Position numbers and translations under genes: made by a program
NCBI GenBank assembly: GCA_905221605.1
Contig: CAJNDS010000319.1
Location: forward strand, 15,001 to 79,000
DNA: 64,000 nucleotides
Direction: 5' to 3'
DNA from: Symbiodinium natans
Lineage: Eukaryota > Sar > Dinophyceae > Suessiales > Symbiodiniaceae
Shown here: positions 18,824-29,526 of the stretch, one piece after another
Position numbering within the stretch: position 1 is the first letter of the stretch
Layout: each line of letters starts with the position of its first letter
Notes under the pieces: model-generated
Database searches by the model: none
The model's input: the letters and a program-made list of their open reading frames with translations, nothing else
Told to the model about the DNA's origin: nothing

Positions 18824-18959
18824 AAAACACCGCGGGGGTGGTAACCCGGGTTCGCCCCCCCACGGTGTTTTTTCTGTGTCTCCTGGCCGTGGAATGGGCC
18901 CAACCCTCCGAAAAACACCGCGGCCTCCAGCAGAAAGGTCACCACCCCCGCGGTGTTTT
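18824..18959. repeat. Foldback element with perfect 19-bp inverted repeats
   Basis: The arm AAAACACCGCGGGGGTGGT at 18824-18842 is exactly reverse-complemented at 18941-18959. A second, shorter inverted pair (CACGGTGTTTTTT near 18863 and GAAAAACACCG near 18909) is nested inside. The 98-bp loop is GC-rich. It could be a small foldback or MITE-like element, or a structured RNA; no transposase is nearby. Confidence 0.75.
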
Positions 18960-20331
18960 AGGTTAAGGGGGTGGTGATGCCTAAAGTGGTCTTTTGTTGG
19001 AATCACCACTAACCAAGGAGGAAGGTTTATGAAGGAAGATACTTTCAGTTTGGATTCTGACCAGGCTTGGCCTTCTGGAACTTGCAGGAGCTCAAGAGAA
19101 GTTTACTTCGCATGTTTCGGATTTCATGTCTTCATTCCAAACGCCGGCGCAACGTATCCTTCACAACAGCTCATGGTGCCGGGACTCGGCTCTACCAACC
19201 AACATACACAAAGCGTGTATCACGTAACTCATGCGTGAAATCTAGCACGGGCCGTCGAAGAAGGGATCCGCTCAAGAGCCTCTCTGGCCCCCGCCATCAA
19301 GGAGGGCGAGCACCAGGCACAGGTGCTACCTTGCGAATCTTGCAAGCCACGATCCGGCCTTCTGTCCACGCATGAGCCAAGAAACAAGAGGCGTTCAGCC
19401 CAGAAGGCTGCACAAGCGATCAGACAGTCTTTCTGAACAACCGATTTCGAGCAGTACTTCAATACTTCTCTGCCAGTGATGTTCTCTCGTTGCTGGAGCT
19501 GGAAGCTTGTCCTACAGTTGCCCAACTCAGTTCTTCATGTCTTGTGGTTGCTAGACACCTCGTCACAACACTGACACTCAGCCGAGACCATTCCGCATAG
19601 CTAGCAGGGCCCTGTCCTGTTTGTTCACCCTAGTCCAAGCACAGCCCCAGCTTAGCCCCCTCTTTTCGCTGCCAGCACAAGGACCTGATAGGTGTCGTAC
19701 TGGGTTGATAGCCGAGGTGTGCAGGACGTTCTTTGCCTGCTGCTTCTCCTCCGCATCTGTCCTTAGGACGTGTCCAGCAAGAGACACCATCTGTTCCCTA
19801 CAAAACCAGTCTATCATAAACCCTGTACCGTCCTCGTATGATGATCGCTTTGATCTACTGCTTTATCCAGAAGTGGAACCCAAGACTCCCCAAAAATGGA
19901 GAAGACATTCTTGTCAAGACCAAGAGTCCAGGAAGCTGCTGGCTGCTTCTGAGCAGCATTCCGCGCCCGAGGGGCAAGCTCGGATGGGGCGGAAAGGCTT
20001 TCCTCTGCCCTTGACCCATGCATCCCAAAGTCCAAGAGCTCATTTACAGCGACACAGCTGTAGGGTCGTCACATCACCTGGTCTTGTCCGCCTTGTCTCA
20101 CACATTTCCAAATCGAATGCAGAGTCACGTCGCATCAACTGAGAGGACGCCAGAATGACTTTGGGAGTCAAGCTTCTTGGGATTACCTCCGAGAATAGCT
20201 GTCGAAAGGTTTCGAGGAATAGATGTCGCAATCCTTATGCAAGCTCTTGGAGCGCGAGCTCCTGGGTCAAAAGAAGCAAAATTCGGCCCAGAGGCTCGTA
20301 AATGAGAGAACCCGCATCGAGTGGGGCTTCG
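18960..20331. other. No recognisable gene
   Basis: Only short overlapping frames on both strands. No domain, repeat or RNA signal was identified. Confidence 0.4.
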
Positions 20332-22424
20332 ACAGTAGCCTTCACGCTTTGCCTGCCTGTCGAACACTTCCCGACCTGTGCCCCTCTGACATTGACAACG
20401 GGCCCCGTTGATTTTCGCGGGGCGACTTGCACGCAGCCTTCTTGGGACCGAACAATGCCATGTGCAACCACACATGACTAGAAGTTGCTGAATGTAAAAT
20501 GTGAATGGCGGCCATGCTTGCTGAGACCGGTCAGGAACAATTCTATCACACAGGAGCGGTTTGCACTTGTTCAATTCACAGCTTGCACTGTAGAAATCTG
20601 GAGCGACTCCCTCCGGCGGCAGCACTTTGCGTGCTGATGCCGTCACTTCCACCGACGAGCTCCAGGTCTAGGCAGCACAGTAGGAGTCTGCGGCTATGTC
20701 AATGTTTACCCGCAGAATCTGTATAGGTCCTTGTCATACCGCTTGCAGGGCAATGCTGCGAGGTACGGAGGATCAGCCAAATAACTGCGGCAGAATGCAC
20801 AGCGTACATGTGTACCATGTGCATCACACGAGCTGGAGACCGCAGCCTCACTAGGGAAGCACAAAGCTTGGAGTGGCAGAAGCCTCTCAGGCCCAGCCCC
20901 ATGCCGGTGGACACTGCTCCATGCCTAGGAGCCCGGCTCTAACTCTACCAAAGCCGTGGCTAGTTGTGACGGCTTTGTCGGGTTCGGCCACTAGCCACTT
21001 TTCGAACATGGGCAGAACAAGGCGACCATCCGAAAAAGAATTTATGCGAGTTAACTCATAGGTGTCTTAGTCGGGAGGTGCGCGGAAACGAACAAGTGCC
21101 CTTGACACTTCCCTGGAAGCAGCAACCAAAGGTCGGAGGCGAAACTTGGTGCACTTGGAGATGGGGCTGTTCCGTCCCGCACTTGCAGAATCGTGCAGAA
21201 CTACACAGCACGCGGGATTGTCGAAAGCCCTGTGCGCTCAGGCATAGAAGTATGGAGGACACCAGGCGTGAACGGAGCAAGCATTGCAGAAATCTTGGAT
21301 CCGATGAGGTCGCCAGTGTCCTCACAGCATACCATGACTTGGTAAAGGAACAACGTGGGAGTCGATACCCTTCAGCTGCACTTCAACAAGGAGCGCACCG
21401 TTTCCAGCACGCTTTCCTTGAACAGGGAACCTTCAGACTCCTCCGGCGGAGGACAGTAGCCTTCACGCTTTGCCTGCCTGTCGAACACTTCCCGACCTGT
21501 GCCCCTCTGACATTGACAACGGGCCCCGTTGATTTTCGCGGGGCGACTTGCACGCAGCCTTCTTGGGACCGAACAATGCCATGTGCAACCACACATGACT
21601 AGAAGTTGCTGAATGTAAAATGTGAATGGCGGCCATGCTTGCTGAGACCGGTCAGGAACAGTTCTATCACACAGGAGCGGTTTGCACTTGTTCAATTCAC
21701 AGCTTGCACTGTAGAAATCTGGAGCGACTCCCTCCGGCGGCAGCACTTTGCGTGCTGATGCCGTCACTTCCACCGACGAGCTCCAGGTCTAGGCAGCACA
21801 GTAGGAGTCTGCGGCTATGTCAATGTTTACCCGCAGAATCTGTATAGGTCCTTGTCATACCGCTTGCAGGGCAATGCTGCGAGGTACGGAGGATCAGCCA
21901 AATAACTGCGGCAGAATGCACAGCGTACATGTGTACCATGTGCATCACACGAGCTGGAGACCGCAGCCTCACTAGGGAAGCACAAAGCTTGGAGTGGCAG
22001 AAGCCTCTCAGGCCCAGCCCCATGCCGGTGGACACTGCTCCATGCCTAGGAGCCCGGCTCTAACTCTACCAAAGCCGTGGCTAGTTGTGACGGCTTTGTC
22101 GGGTTCGGCCACTAGCCACTTTTCGAACATGGGCAGAACAAGGCGACCATCCGAAAAAGAATTTATGCGAGTTAACTCATAGGTGTCTTAGTCGGGAGGT
22201 GCGCGGAAACGAACAAGTGCCCTAGACACTTCCCTGGAACGCAGCAACCAAAGGTTGGGGCGAAACTTGGTGCACTTGGAGATGGGGCTGTTCCGTCCCG
22301 CACTTGCAGAATCGTGCAGAACTACACAGCATACGGGATTGTCGAAAGCCCTGTGCGCTCAGGCATAGAAGTATGGAAACCTTGGATCCGATGAGGTCGC
22401 CAGTGTCCTCACAGCACACCATAT
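20332..22424. repeat. Tandem duplication, 1121-bp unit (copies A and B)
   Basis: Copy A (20332-21452) and copy B (21453-about 22424) align base for base with very few differences until B ends early, near CACAGCACACCAT. Shared landmarks include ACAGTAGCCTTCACGC at the start and GGCTATGTCAATGTTT. Several short frames are conserved, such as a minus frame with CAFCRSYL, but none matches a family I know. Near identity indicates recent duplication. Confidence 0.9.
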
Positions 22425-24195
22425 AAAGGCGACCTCGTCATTGGAATCCACGTCAAAACTTCTGCTAGCCATCTAAACACTCCACACCACCTGCAGTCTG
22501 GCAGAAGGATTGAACTTCAGTGCAGGAGAGCCCGAACCTACTGGGTATCTAAACTGCAAAACGTTCACCTAGCTTTCGCTCTTTGGCACCGTGACGGGCC
22601 AAAACAGGTGAAAGTGAATATCCCGCGGGGCTCCCTCAACACTTGCCGGGCGGACGTGGCTAAATTGAGCCGTGAAGAGGCCTGCCGCTGTACCGCTGCA
22701 TAACGCACATCACGGCGGCAGGCCCTGTGTGGTCTCCGGGCTCAGGTGCCTGCCAAGCAGAGCTCTAGAATGCGTCCACAAAGTGCCTGTAGACGGGGCT
22801 TCAGCACTGAGGCAGGATGATACTCGACTTGTCTACGGGCCACCAATACTTGGTTTCAATAGAGCAGATGAAGAACAGGAAACTGGAGCGAGGGGCCAGA
22901 AGATGCGGGACAAGTCTGGCTGTTCGAGAAGTTCCACAAGAGCCATGGCCCTGTGACGAACCCCAAAGCCCTTGCTCAACCGAGACGTGCCTGAAGGCAA
23001 TGGCCTGTGGAAAGCCGGCCCAGCACAAGTTCTTCGTCGGACACTGCCTTCGCATCCGACTCTGGCTGAGGAGTCAGATGCTCCGGTCGCACCACCTCGC
23101 TGACAAGCAGATGCAGGTGGTAATGACACCAAATCAAAGCTTTGCAGCCGGCCAGTGCCGAACCCAGTTCAGCCCACTCGCACTCGGCCAGCAAGCCGCT
23201 TGAGATCGAGCAACTCAGTGGTGTCACGGTACGTGCGACTTGAACAAACTTGGATCTGGTTGAATCCGCTCAGGAGGACGTGCCCATCCTCCACAGGTGC
23301 CTGGGACCTGCTCGAAACATGTGCCACAAACGTCCTGCCCTGTGGCTTCGGTCGGCCTTCGAACGCATCTGCCCTCAGCTGCACACTTGGCAGGAATACT
23401 ATATGGGCGTTTTGCGATGAGATTGGGATAAGCAGCCAGGATCCGATTCGGCACGTGGTCGCGGCCACAGCTCTGTTGCCAAAAGACTCGCATCCGCATG
23501 TGCAGAGCCTCCAGCAATCCTGCTCACGACGTTGGGCAGATTCTGCTCACGATGTTAGGAGCGCTGACAAACTTTTTCACATGCTTTGCCAAAACTGCCT
23601 AGACACACATTCAAGCTGTTCCAGAGGCGCAGTCGTCCGGTGTTGCCATATGCAACGTGATTTTAAGGAAAGCACAGCAAGTTACGGCTTGGAACTGCTT
23701 CGCTGGCGCTCCCCTTTGATGCGGTGAACGCAACACCCACTTTGGCGGAAGCAATGCACACGCAAATGCGACTCAGGCTTCAGCCATTGTGGCAGAGGCT
23801 TGCAGGCAACAAAACACTCGGGTCGGCAAGGATGTGGCGGCTCAGGCACGCGGAAGTTTCAATTTCACCACCGAAAATCCCAAACAGTCAAAGGCACATC
23901 ATAGAAGCAACGGAGACGACGGGAGACAAAGCGAGACGAAGGGAGACAAAGGGAGGCGGCGAGGAGGACAGCAACCCGGCAATCCCACCCACATGAAGGG
24001 AGACAACGGGAGAGACACAGGGGGAGACAAGGAGCCCAGGAACCCGGCAACAGTCCTCAGAATGTTGGCAACCCTTAAATGAATTTAGAACTTTAGAACC
24101 CCAACAGTAGACTGCTTGGGGAAAAACATGTCAAGCCTGCTTGACTTTGCCACTTCCAACACTGACAACAGGCCCTGGGACCTTTCGCGGGGCGA
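22425..24195. other. No recognisable gene; purine-rich repeat
   Basis: No supported coding sequence. About 23905-24040 contains repeated GGGAGACAA-type words, a purine-rich degenerate short-period repeat. The remainder is unremarkable. Confidence 0.4.
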
Positions 24196-25031
24196 CTTCC
24201 ATCGACGAGCTCCAGGTCTAGGCAGCACAGTGGGAGTCTGCGGCTATGTCAATGTTTCCCCGCAGAATCTGTATAGGTCCTTGTCATACCGCTTGCAGGA
24301 CCATGCTGCGAGGTACGGAGGATCAGCCAAATAACTGCGGCAGAATGCACAGCGTACATGTGTACCATGTGCATCACACGAGCTGGAGACCGCAGCCTCA
24401 CTAGGGAAGCACAAAGCTTGGAGTGGCAGAAGCCTCTCAGGCCCAGCCCCATGCCGGTGGACACTGCTCCATGCTCCGGCTCTAACTCTACCAAAGCCGT
24501 GGCTAGTTGTGACGGCTTTGTCGGGTTCGGCCACTAGCCACTTTTCGAACATGGGCAGAACAAGGCGACCATCCGTAAAGGAATTTATGCGAGCTAACTC
24601 ATAGGTGTCTTAGCCGGGAGGTGCGCGGAAACGAACAAGTGCCCTAGACACTTCCCTGGAACGCGGCAACCAAAGGTCGGAGGCGAAACTTGGTGCACTT
24701 GGAGATGGGGCTGTTCCGTCGCGCACTTGCAGAATCGTGCAGAACTACACAGCACACGGGATTGTCGAAAGCCCTGTGCGCTCAGGCATAGAAGTATGGA
24801 GGACGGCGTGAACGGAGCAGGCATTGCAGAAACCTTGGATCCGATGAGGTCGCCAGTGTCCTCACAGCATACCATGACTTGGTAAAGGAACAACGTGGGA
24901 GTCGATAGCACTTCAACAAAGCAAAATGATTTGAGAACGAAAGAGCGCACGGTTTCCAGCACGCTTTCCTTGAACAGGGAACCTTCAGACTCCTCCGGCG
25001 GAGGCAGCAGCACTTTGCGTGCTGATGCCGT
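24196..25031. repeat. Partial copy C of the 1.12-kb block
   Basis: Starts at the CGACGAGCTCCAGGTCTAGG landmark and runs through GGCTATGTCAATGTTT to the CCTCCGGCGGAGG landmark. It lacks the first part of the unit and has small indels relative to A and B. It shares the variant TTTCCCCGCAG with copy D, whereas A and B have TTTACCCGCAG, so C and D are closer to each other. Confidence 0.85.
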
Positions 25032-26080
25032 CACTTCCACCGACGAGCTCCAGGTCTAGGCAGCACAGTGGGAGTCTGCGGCTATGTCAATGTTTCCCCG
25101 CAGAATCTGTATAGGTCCTTGTCATACCGCTTGCAGGACCATGCTGCGAGGTACGGAGGATCAGCCAAATAACTGCGGCAGAATGCACAGCGTACATGTG
25201 TACCATGTGCATCACACGAGCTGGAGACCGCAGCCTCACTAGGGAAGCACAAAGCTTGGAGTGGCAGAAGCCTCTCAGGCCCAGCCCCATGCCGGTGGAC
25301 ACTGCTCCATGCCTGGGAGCCCGGCTCTAACTCTACCAAAGCCGTGGCTAGTTGTGACGGCTTTGTCGGGTTCGGCCACTAGCCACTTTCCGAACATGCT
25401 TCCCACCGGTTTCAGAGAAGATGCCCTGCCTGCAATTTGTACCAGATTCGGTGTTGCCACGTCTGATGTCGACCCGAACTTAGTGCACACCGTTCAGCGA
25501 TACATGATCGCAGCTGTGCGGGCCACATCCGTGGTACGCGCAGGACCTGCGCCGCTTGAGACACCTGTTTAACTCCCCTCCTTCTGTGCACGCTGCAGAG
25601 ATGGCAACTCCCGTTTTCTAAACACTAGCTGCTTTTTGCAGCACTTACACTTCTGCTGCTTTGGCAGCTCCGAGAGCCTCGACATAGTTCTCTACACGAG
25701 CTATGCCGCGCCTGACCTACCAGGCGACCATCCGTAAAGGAATTTATGCGAACTAACTCATAAGTGTCTTAGTCGGGAGGTGCACGGAAACGAACAAGTG
25801 CCCTAGACACTTCCCTGGAACGCAGCAACCAAAGGTTGGGGCGAAACTTGGTGCACTTGAAGATGGGGCTGTTCCGTCCCGCACTTGCAGAATCTTGCAG
25901 AACTACACAGCACACGGGATTGTCGAAAGCCCTGTGCGCTCAGGCATAGAAGTATGGAGGACACCAGGCGTGAATGGAGCAGGCATTGCAGAAATCTTGG
26001 ATCCGATGAGGTCGCCAGTGTCCTCACAGCATACCATGACTTGGTAAAGGAACAACGTGGGAGCCGATGCCCTTCAGGCG
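25032..26080. repeat. Copy D of the 1.12-kb block, interrupted by a 323-bp insert
   Basis: The block is collinear with copies A-C up to CGAACATG at 25398 and resumes at AGGCGACCATCCG at 25722. Between them lie 323 bp absent from A, B and C, replacing about 9 bp. After 26080 the sequence diverges. Confidence 0.8.
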
Positions 26081-27800
26081 AGATGAATTTATCGCGGGCC
26101 AGGACATTCGAACGCCTTGGAGAACGAGAGAGCGCACGTTTGACGGCGCGCCTCCTTGAACAGAAGACCTTCATCGTCCTCCAGCAAAGGAAAGCAGCCT
26201 TCACCCGTGTCCCCATTTTGCACCCCAAGCTTTGCTTCAAGCTTTGCTTGGCTCTGGAACCCTTGTGGCCGCTTGCTGGAGCCTGGCTGTCTGTACTACA
26301 GTCCGAACAGCAGAGCTGCACAGGCTGCACTTGGTCTTGGACCTCAGGATCGTACCCTTGAACATCAAGTAGAAGACTGAGAAGACTAGATCAGGTCTGG
26401 GCCACTGATCAACCGTGAGGGCGGCTGCTTTTTGGAAGCCACCTTTCGACCACGCGCGTTACCACGTCTTAATCCTTGGCCTCTGCGGCTTGCCATGCTC
26501 CTTGAAACTTCTTTGCACACGAGGTCCGGAAACAACCTTTCCTTGCACCCGCCGCATCTTCAGGATAAACAGTCCCCCAAACCCTGAGTCAGATGTTTCC
26601 TCACGCTCCTATGTGTGCCCGGCAGGCTAGATTCTGGTTTGGTGAGAGGAGGTTCCCTGGGGTTGCTTTGGACAACGTCCAGCGAGGAAGGCAACATGAG
26701 GAGCGGGCAAAGACTGTGCTGCAACATGACAGCAGCCGCCACACGCACCAAGAACGCAGCTCCCCCCCCCACTACACCTTGTTCACCTTGCTCAATCTGC
26801 ACTGCAACCGCTTGAACAGAACATGTGAACCTCTGGCCACGCGCCTCTGCAAACAAAGTTGACGCAACATCGAGCACAGTGGAGATCGGTGTCTCGAGAT
26901 TGCTGCAGAGAGCACGGAAAAGACGTGGTGCTGGCCAGGAGATCAAGGCACCTTCGGTGCCCACAAGTCACGTATTGTATTCAGCAACACGTGGGCGAAG
27001 AAGCCATCATCAGAATCGAGGGCATGCACTTTTGGGCCTGCGACCCATCGCCCACGCACCGGACAGCTTTCGGCATCGCTACGAAATTTGCCAAATTGGG
27101 TGCTCTCTTGGGTCCCTTTCTTCTGGTCCTCTTCTAGGAAACCACATAGTTGGGATCCCGAACCTATTGAAAGCGACAATGTGTACAAGCATGGATGTGC
27201 CCAGCCCCAGAGACAGGATGAGCTACACCAGTGCACTGCCACAGAAATTTCATGATGCCCATGCCAGTCATGGAGTCATGCCTGATTTGTCAGGAACTCG
27301 CGCATGCCGAAGCTGTACGATTCCAGTGACCGACGTGCGAGCACATGCTACACGGCTAAGTACTCCGGGGCACAACTTGCAACCAGACGATGACGCTATC
27401 GTTTTCAGCTGCGAAATGGCCGCGCCAGGAGAATGAAGCGCACTGCAGTCGTTCCAAAATGCACTGGCAGCCAACGAAGCTGCAGGCCTCCGGATAGAAA
27501 CAGACCTGCTGGACCCACGCAGAGAACTCCGTCCTCTTGTTGGCGGGCTCATTGGCCAGTTCATGGCCCTAGCACAGCGGTGGAAAAGGAGTGGGGCAGA
27601 CCAGGAAGTAAAGGCACTAGAAACAGATTGTCTTGTTTCCAGCAACATGCACGTCAAAAAGCCGTCCGAATCAAGGGCATCGACCCGGAAGCGTGTAACC
27701 CAGCGTCCTAGCTTGTACCGCAGCAAGGCTGGACCATGACGCAAGGATGTCTCTGACTGGGTGATTTTCGGGCCCTTCGGCTTCACATGGGGAGCATGAA
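26081..27800. repeat. Unidentified region with diverged internal duplication
   Basis: Two segments about 650 bp apart (about 26935-27060 and 27592-27715) share a minus-strand frame with ALDSDGF-type sequence: GRWV ... VHALDSDDGFF and GRWV ... VDALDSDGFL. This suggests a diverged tandem duplication, possibly of an exon. No family is recognised, and no other gene is supported here. Confidence 0.35.
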
Positions 27801-28839
27801 GGGATGATGGAGGTTCCTTTTGAGGATGTTATTATGGATTCGGACTATTTTGAGAACAAGGACAACCCCCTTGGCTTCATGTCTTTCACGGAACTTGGTC
27901 CTTGCCTGGTAGAATCAAGGCGTGTTTCTGCTTCATGACAGGTGGGCATCTCTTCAATATTCATGTCTTAGTTCAGAACGCGGACAGCTTCTCTCGTTTT
28001 GTGGGGAACCACCTTTTTTCTGATTCGAAGCTTAGGGCGGTGACTGCCTCCACAGGCGCGAGAGCTTCAATCTTTGTGGCGCCTCTGCTGAAGACTCCTC
28101 CGACATGTCAATGGGGCAATATGTGGCTGCAAGCACTCTTGACTTTGGATTGAGTTGGATTGGGTGTTTCCACTGCTTCCGCTGAAGCCCCTCGTGGCAG
28201 TTTGGACTAGTTTGCTCTCAATGTTTGGGTCGCAAAGCTGCTCGTCCATGGCAAATGGACGTTATAGGCATTGAGACAGCAGGTGAAGCACGTGGTCGTG
28301 CTCCGGGTGCCACATGTGCCGAGGGCAAAGATGGCAGGGGACGCACCACTGGAGGGCGCAAGATGAGAAGAAGGTGCAGCACTTGCTGCTGGGCCTGAGT
28401 CCTTTTTGGGGCTGGACACCTGCGAACCCTTTGCTTTTCACAAGGGGTAAGGGTGCAGGTTTGGCGTTCAAGATGCCGCCGACAGCTCCCTTGACAATCA
28501 GGCGGCGAAGTATGCGCGGCTGTAGCATTAAACCCTGGACCGTCTCCGAGTGAAAATCAAAGGGTGGTGCAGTGTTGGGACGTTTGCAAGCTTGTAGCCG
28601 AACTTGTAGTTCTGGCACCTCCCACAAGAATCGTTGGGGGCAGTTAAACACCAGTTAAGGAGGCAAGGCTGTTTCTTTCCTGTTTTGGCTACTTACTGAA
28701 CTCCGTGATCCTTCAAGTAGGGGTTCCTGTGAGGCAGCTGTAGCCTACTCTCTCTGCAAATACAAGCACTGCACGGCTGGAGTAGCTTGTAGGCTTCCGG
28801 CAGACAACATGGCAAGGCGCAGTGGCACGGAGCTTCAGC
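27801..28839. other. No confirmed gene; small acidic ORF
   Basis: A plus-strand ATG frame at 27804-27938 encodes 44 residues of acidic, non-repetitive sequence (begins MMEVPFEDVIMDSDYF). It could be an exon end or a decayed element piece. A minus frame at 28262-28651 ends in a Cys/His-rich stretch but matches nothing I can name. The rest shows no signal. Confidence 0.3.
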
Positions 28840-29526
28840 TCAAAGACAGATCATGCTGGGTAGATGCAGCTCCGACAGATCCGAGCTGATGTTGGGAGCT
28901 TCCGTCTTGAACCCCAGCGTGTGGAATCTGAGACATTCATACCCAGTCTTCTCCTCCGAAAGGTAAGTCGAGGGACTTGTGGCTTGATGCATATCTTGGA
29001 ACCGGTAGGAGCATCGGGCACCTTCAAGCACAGTAAACTGAGCTTGAGGCTTCACGATTTGGAGATCCTTAGGAACCACAAACTGTCCGCCACACGGGTG
29101 AGAGACGATGCCCAAACAACTCGGCCACACAAGCAGCGGGGCGCAAACGCAATCCCGTGCCTGAAGAATACTGGCGAGACCCTCGACAAGAGAGATTTGC
29201 CGTTGACCCTCAACTTCCGCAGACTGCAAGCATTCAGGTTCAGCGGCAAACAAGGCAGGCTGGCTTGATGGGGGCAGAGGAATGAGGTGAACCTGGGAGC
29301 CTCGATGGGGCGGAAGCCTGGCCTGCAAGATCTCTCCGCCATTGTTCTGCAGGCTTCTACAGGTGAGTTCAACCTGCTGGGAGTGCTGTGGTTCTTTTCT
29401 AGCTCCCTGGAGCGCGAGCAGCACCGCCAAGAGCGGCTTCTGCATCGGACTCCTTGCAGGCCCCAACACCGACTTCACATGACATGGGCTCTTGTTCCCA
29501 GTGATGGACAAGGCACCCCGGCGCAA
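28840..29526 (-). CDS. Hypothetical open frame running from the tandem array into unique DNA
   Basis: A 228-residue frame whose first 90 or so codons lie in unit 1 of the 1.18-kb array and whose last 130 codons lie in unique flanking DNA. The unique part looks protein-like (mixed composition, no low complexity) but I do not recognise it. In the other units the same frame closes early. It may be chance read-through; confidence is low. Confidence 0.2.
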   Translation of the reverse strand: MRRGALSITGNKSPCHVKSVLGPARSPMQKPLLAVLLALQGARKEPQHSQQVELTCRSLQNNGGEILQARLPPHRGSQVHLIPLPPSSQPALFAAEPECLQSAEVEGQRQISLVEGLASILQARDCVCAPLLVWPSCLGIVSHPCGGQFVVPKDLQIVKPQAQFTVLEGARCSYRFQDMHQATSPSTYLSEEKTGYECLRFHTLGFKTEAPNISSDLSELHLPSMICL

